Shown here: positions 13,770 through 14,675 of the stretch, in pieces
How the letters are laid out: every line of letters begins with the position of its first letter
How positions within the stretch are numbered: position 1 is the stretch's first letter
Assembly (NCBI GenBank): GCA_003512125.1
Contig: DOSQ01000189.1
Span: 1 to 14,675 of the forward strand
DNA from: Acidaminococcaceae bacterium
Lineage (GTDB): Bacteria > Bacillota > Negativicutes > Acidaminococcales > Acidaminococcaceae
Length of the DNA: 14,675 nt
Direction: 5' to 3'
The notes under the pieces: model-generated
What the model was told of the DNA's origin: nothing
Database searches by the model: none
Seen by the model: the letters and a program-made list of their open reading frames with translations, nothing else
Program-made: the position numbers and the translations under genes

Positions 13770-13796
13770 CAACAAAAATGAAGGAGGCTGATTGAT

Positions 13797-14060
13797 ATGA
13801 AGAAAATGTTAGGATTATTAGCTGTTGTAACCGTAGCCGGCATCCTGGGTATCTCCAGCGCAGAAGCTGCCCCAAAACATAAAACCCTTCCACCGCATCC
13901 GGTTAAAATTGAGCATCACAAACCAGTGCATAAGTTCAGCCATCATCATGGTTATGCCCTTGTCAGGGAACACAGGTGGATTGACCATCGCGGCCACAGG
14001 CACTTAGATAAAATTTGGCGTGACCGCCATGGGCTCCGGCATGTTGAACACGTTTTCTAA
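13797..14060 (+). CDS. Secreted histidine-rich small protein (87 aa)
   Basis: Residues 1-24 are a classical Sec signal peptide (MKKMLGLLAVV, then a hydrophobic core ending SSAEA before AP). The mature part, about 63 residues, has 15 histidines, including KIEHHKP, FSHHHGY, DHRGHRH and a C-terminal RHGLRHVEHVF, along with many Arg/Lys and no cysteine. Such composition suggests a periplasmic or surface metal buffer (Zn, Ni or Cu), which is inference from composition alone. The ATG at 13797 is preceded by AAGGAGG at 9 nt. The next exported-protein gene begins 29 bp after its stop, so they are probably co-transcribed. I see no close named family. Confidence 0.8.
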   Translation: MKKMLGLLAVVTVAGILGISSAEAAPKHKTLPPHPVKIEHHKPVHKFSHHHGYALVREHRWIDHRGHRHLDKIWRDRHGLRHVEHVF

Positions 14061-14089
14061 ATCAAAACCCGCAAACTTGAAGGATAAAA

Positions 14090-14675
14090 ATGGACAATTA
14101 TTCATTGCACAATTGGATTCAAAAGATGTTTCTGCTTGTTGGCATGCTGGGGTTTCTGTTACTACCCAATACAGTCGCAGCCGAGTATGTGGACGAGTAT
14201 GTTGCAAAACATCCCCGACGAGTAAAAATAACTATCAGCCAAAATGCAAAAGGGCAATATTCTGGTGAAGCGCTATTCAAACTTTTTGAACACAATGTTG
14301 GCGGTTATCGTTTGAAACTGGATTTTCTCTGTGATGCAAAAGGCCCTGATCTTATCTTGTTGCACTGTTCAACATTTGGAGGACGTTACACACCCGCCAT
14401 TACGGAGTTATCATGCGGGGACGGGGAAAATAAACATGTCCTTCACAAGTTCGTCGGTCTTCATTTTCCCATTAGGCGGCACGGCGTTGGTACGTTCCTG
14501 ATTGCACATATCAACCCCAAAGAATTTGATAATGCTATCGTTGTCAGCGCCAATAATCATGTCGTTATAAACAATCAACATAAGCTCTGGCCCGAATTTC
14601 TTCAGGCATTAACAGATGCCGGAAAACTGTACGAAGAACGACGCGAGATATGGAAAAGGCTGAATGAAATGGCCG
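14090..14675 (+). CDS. Exported protein of unknown function, cut by the right edge
   Basis: An open frame from the ATG at 14090 (AAGGA 5 nt upstream) to the window end; 195 complete codons are visible. Residues 12-31 form a hydrophobic signal segment (MFLLVGMLGFLLLPNTVAA), with likely cleavage after VAA. The mature part begins EYVDEYVAKHPRRVKITISQ, contains four cysteines around VGGYRLKLDFLCDAKG, LLHCSTFGG and ELSCGDGENK, and ends in a charged helix (LYEERREIWKRLNEMA). It has no motif I recognise. Its position 29 bp after the histidine-rich secreted protein suggests an envelope partner. The C-terminus lies outside, so the length is unknown. Confidence 0.8.
   Translation, partial: MDNYSLHNWIQKMFLLVGMLGFLLLPNTVAAEYVDEYVAKHPRRVKITISQNAKGQYSGEALFKLFEHNVGGYRLKLDFLCDAKGPDLILLHCSTFGGRYTPAITELSCGDGENKHVLHKFVGLHFPIRRHGVGTFLIAHINPKEFDNAIVVSANNHVVINNQHKLWPEFLQALTDAGKLYEERREIWKRLNEMA

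Noticed and set aside
14020..14268. 82-codon plus-strand ORF across the junction of the last two genes
   Set aside because: It overlaps both better-supported frames; the exported protein frame from 14090 has a ribosome binding site and a signal peptide.
1..14675. CRISPR array, tRNA or rRNA genes
   Set aside because: No regularly spaced repeats of CRISPR length and no cloverleaf or rRNA-like stretches were seen by eye; a covariance-model scan was not possible.

Overview
The window reads as a chromosomal stretch of a Bacillota bacterium. Strong AAGGAGG-type ribosome binding sites, a TrmK-type methyltransferase, an LTA-synthase-family enzyme, tandem large serine recombinases with their small partners and an SfsA-DUF123 fusion fit gut Firmicutes. 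I lean towards the Negativicutes (Acidaminococcus / Phascolarctobacterium / Megasphaera-like), but that is inference. GC-rich backbone genes (about 4870-9750 and 10470-12510) alternate with more AT-rich accessory DNA (about 3350-4740, the insertion sequence, and 12540 to the end).

Left part (1-3344, all minus strand): a mobile-element recombination operon. In order of transcription it holds an HTH/double-zinc-finger protein, two paralogous SHOCT-like small proteins, and two large serine recombinases. The last recombinase overlaps the previous one by ATGA and runs off the left edge. Next come an AT-rich intergenic stretch, a Sel1-repeat lipoprotein with its own promoter and terminator, and a broken trmK keeping only about 91 N-terminal codons. 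The break at about 4867 may be an integration or deletion junction of the element.

Middle (5165-11216): an envelope locus. An LTA-synthase/sulfatase-family membrane enzyme is divergent from a histidine kinase-response regulator pair, and a PAP2 lipid phosphatase lies beyond. The divergent region carries four TTAAACA-like direct repeats at exact 11-bp steps. A second, shorter array of the same heptamer lies upstream of the PAP2 gene. Both look like OmpR/PhoB-type response-regulator sites, so the three units may form one local regulon. A complete IS200-type element (TnpA only, hairpin ends) sits between the response regulator's terminator and the PAP2 gene. Its 5' and 3' untranslated regions are complementary to each other.

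Right part (11210-14675): an SfsA-DUF123 fusion preceded by an overlapping 55-codon small ORF; a DEDDh exonuclease with a small four-helix membrane protein behind it; and, on the plus strand, a secreted histidine-rich 87-residue protein followed by an exported protein of unknown function cut by the right edge. I saw no tRNA, rRNA or CRISPR array.
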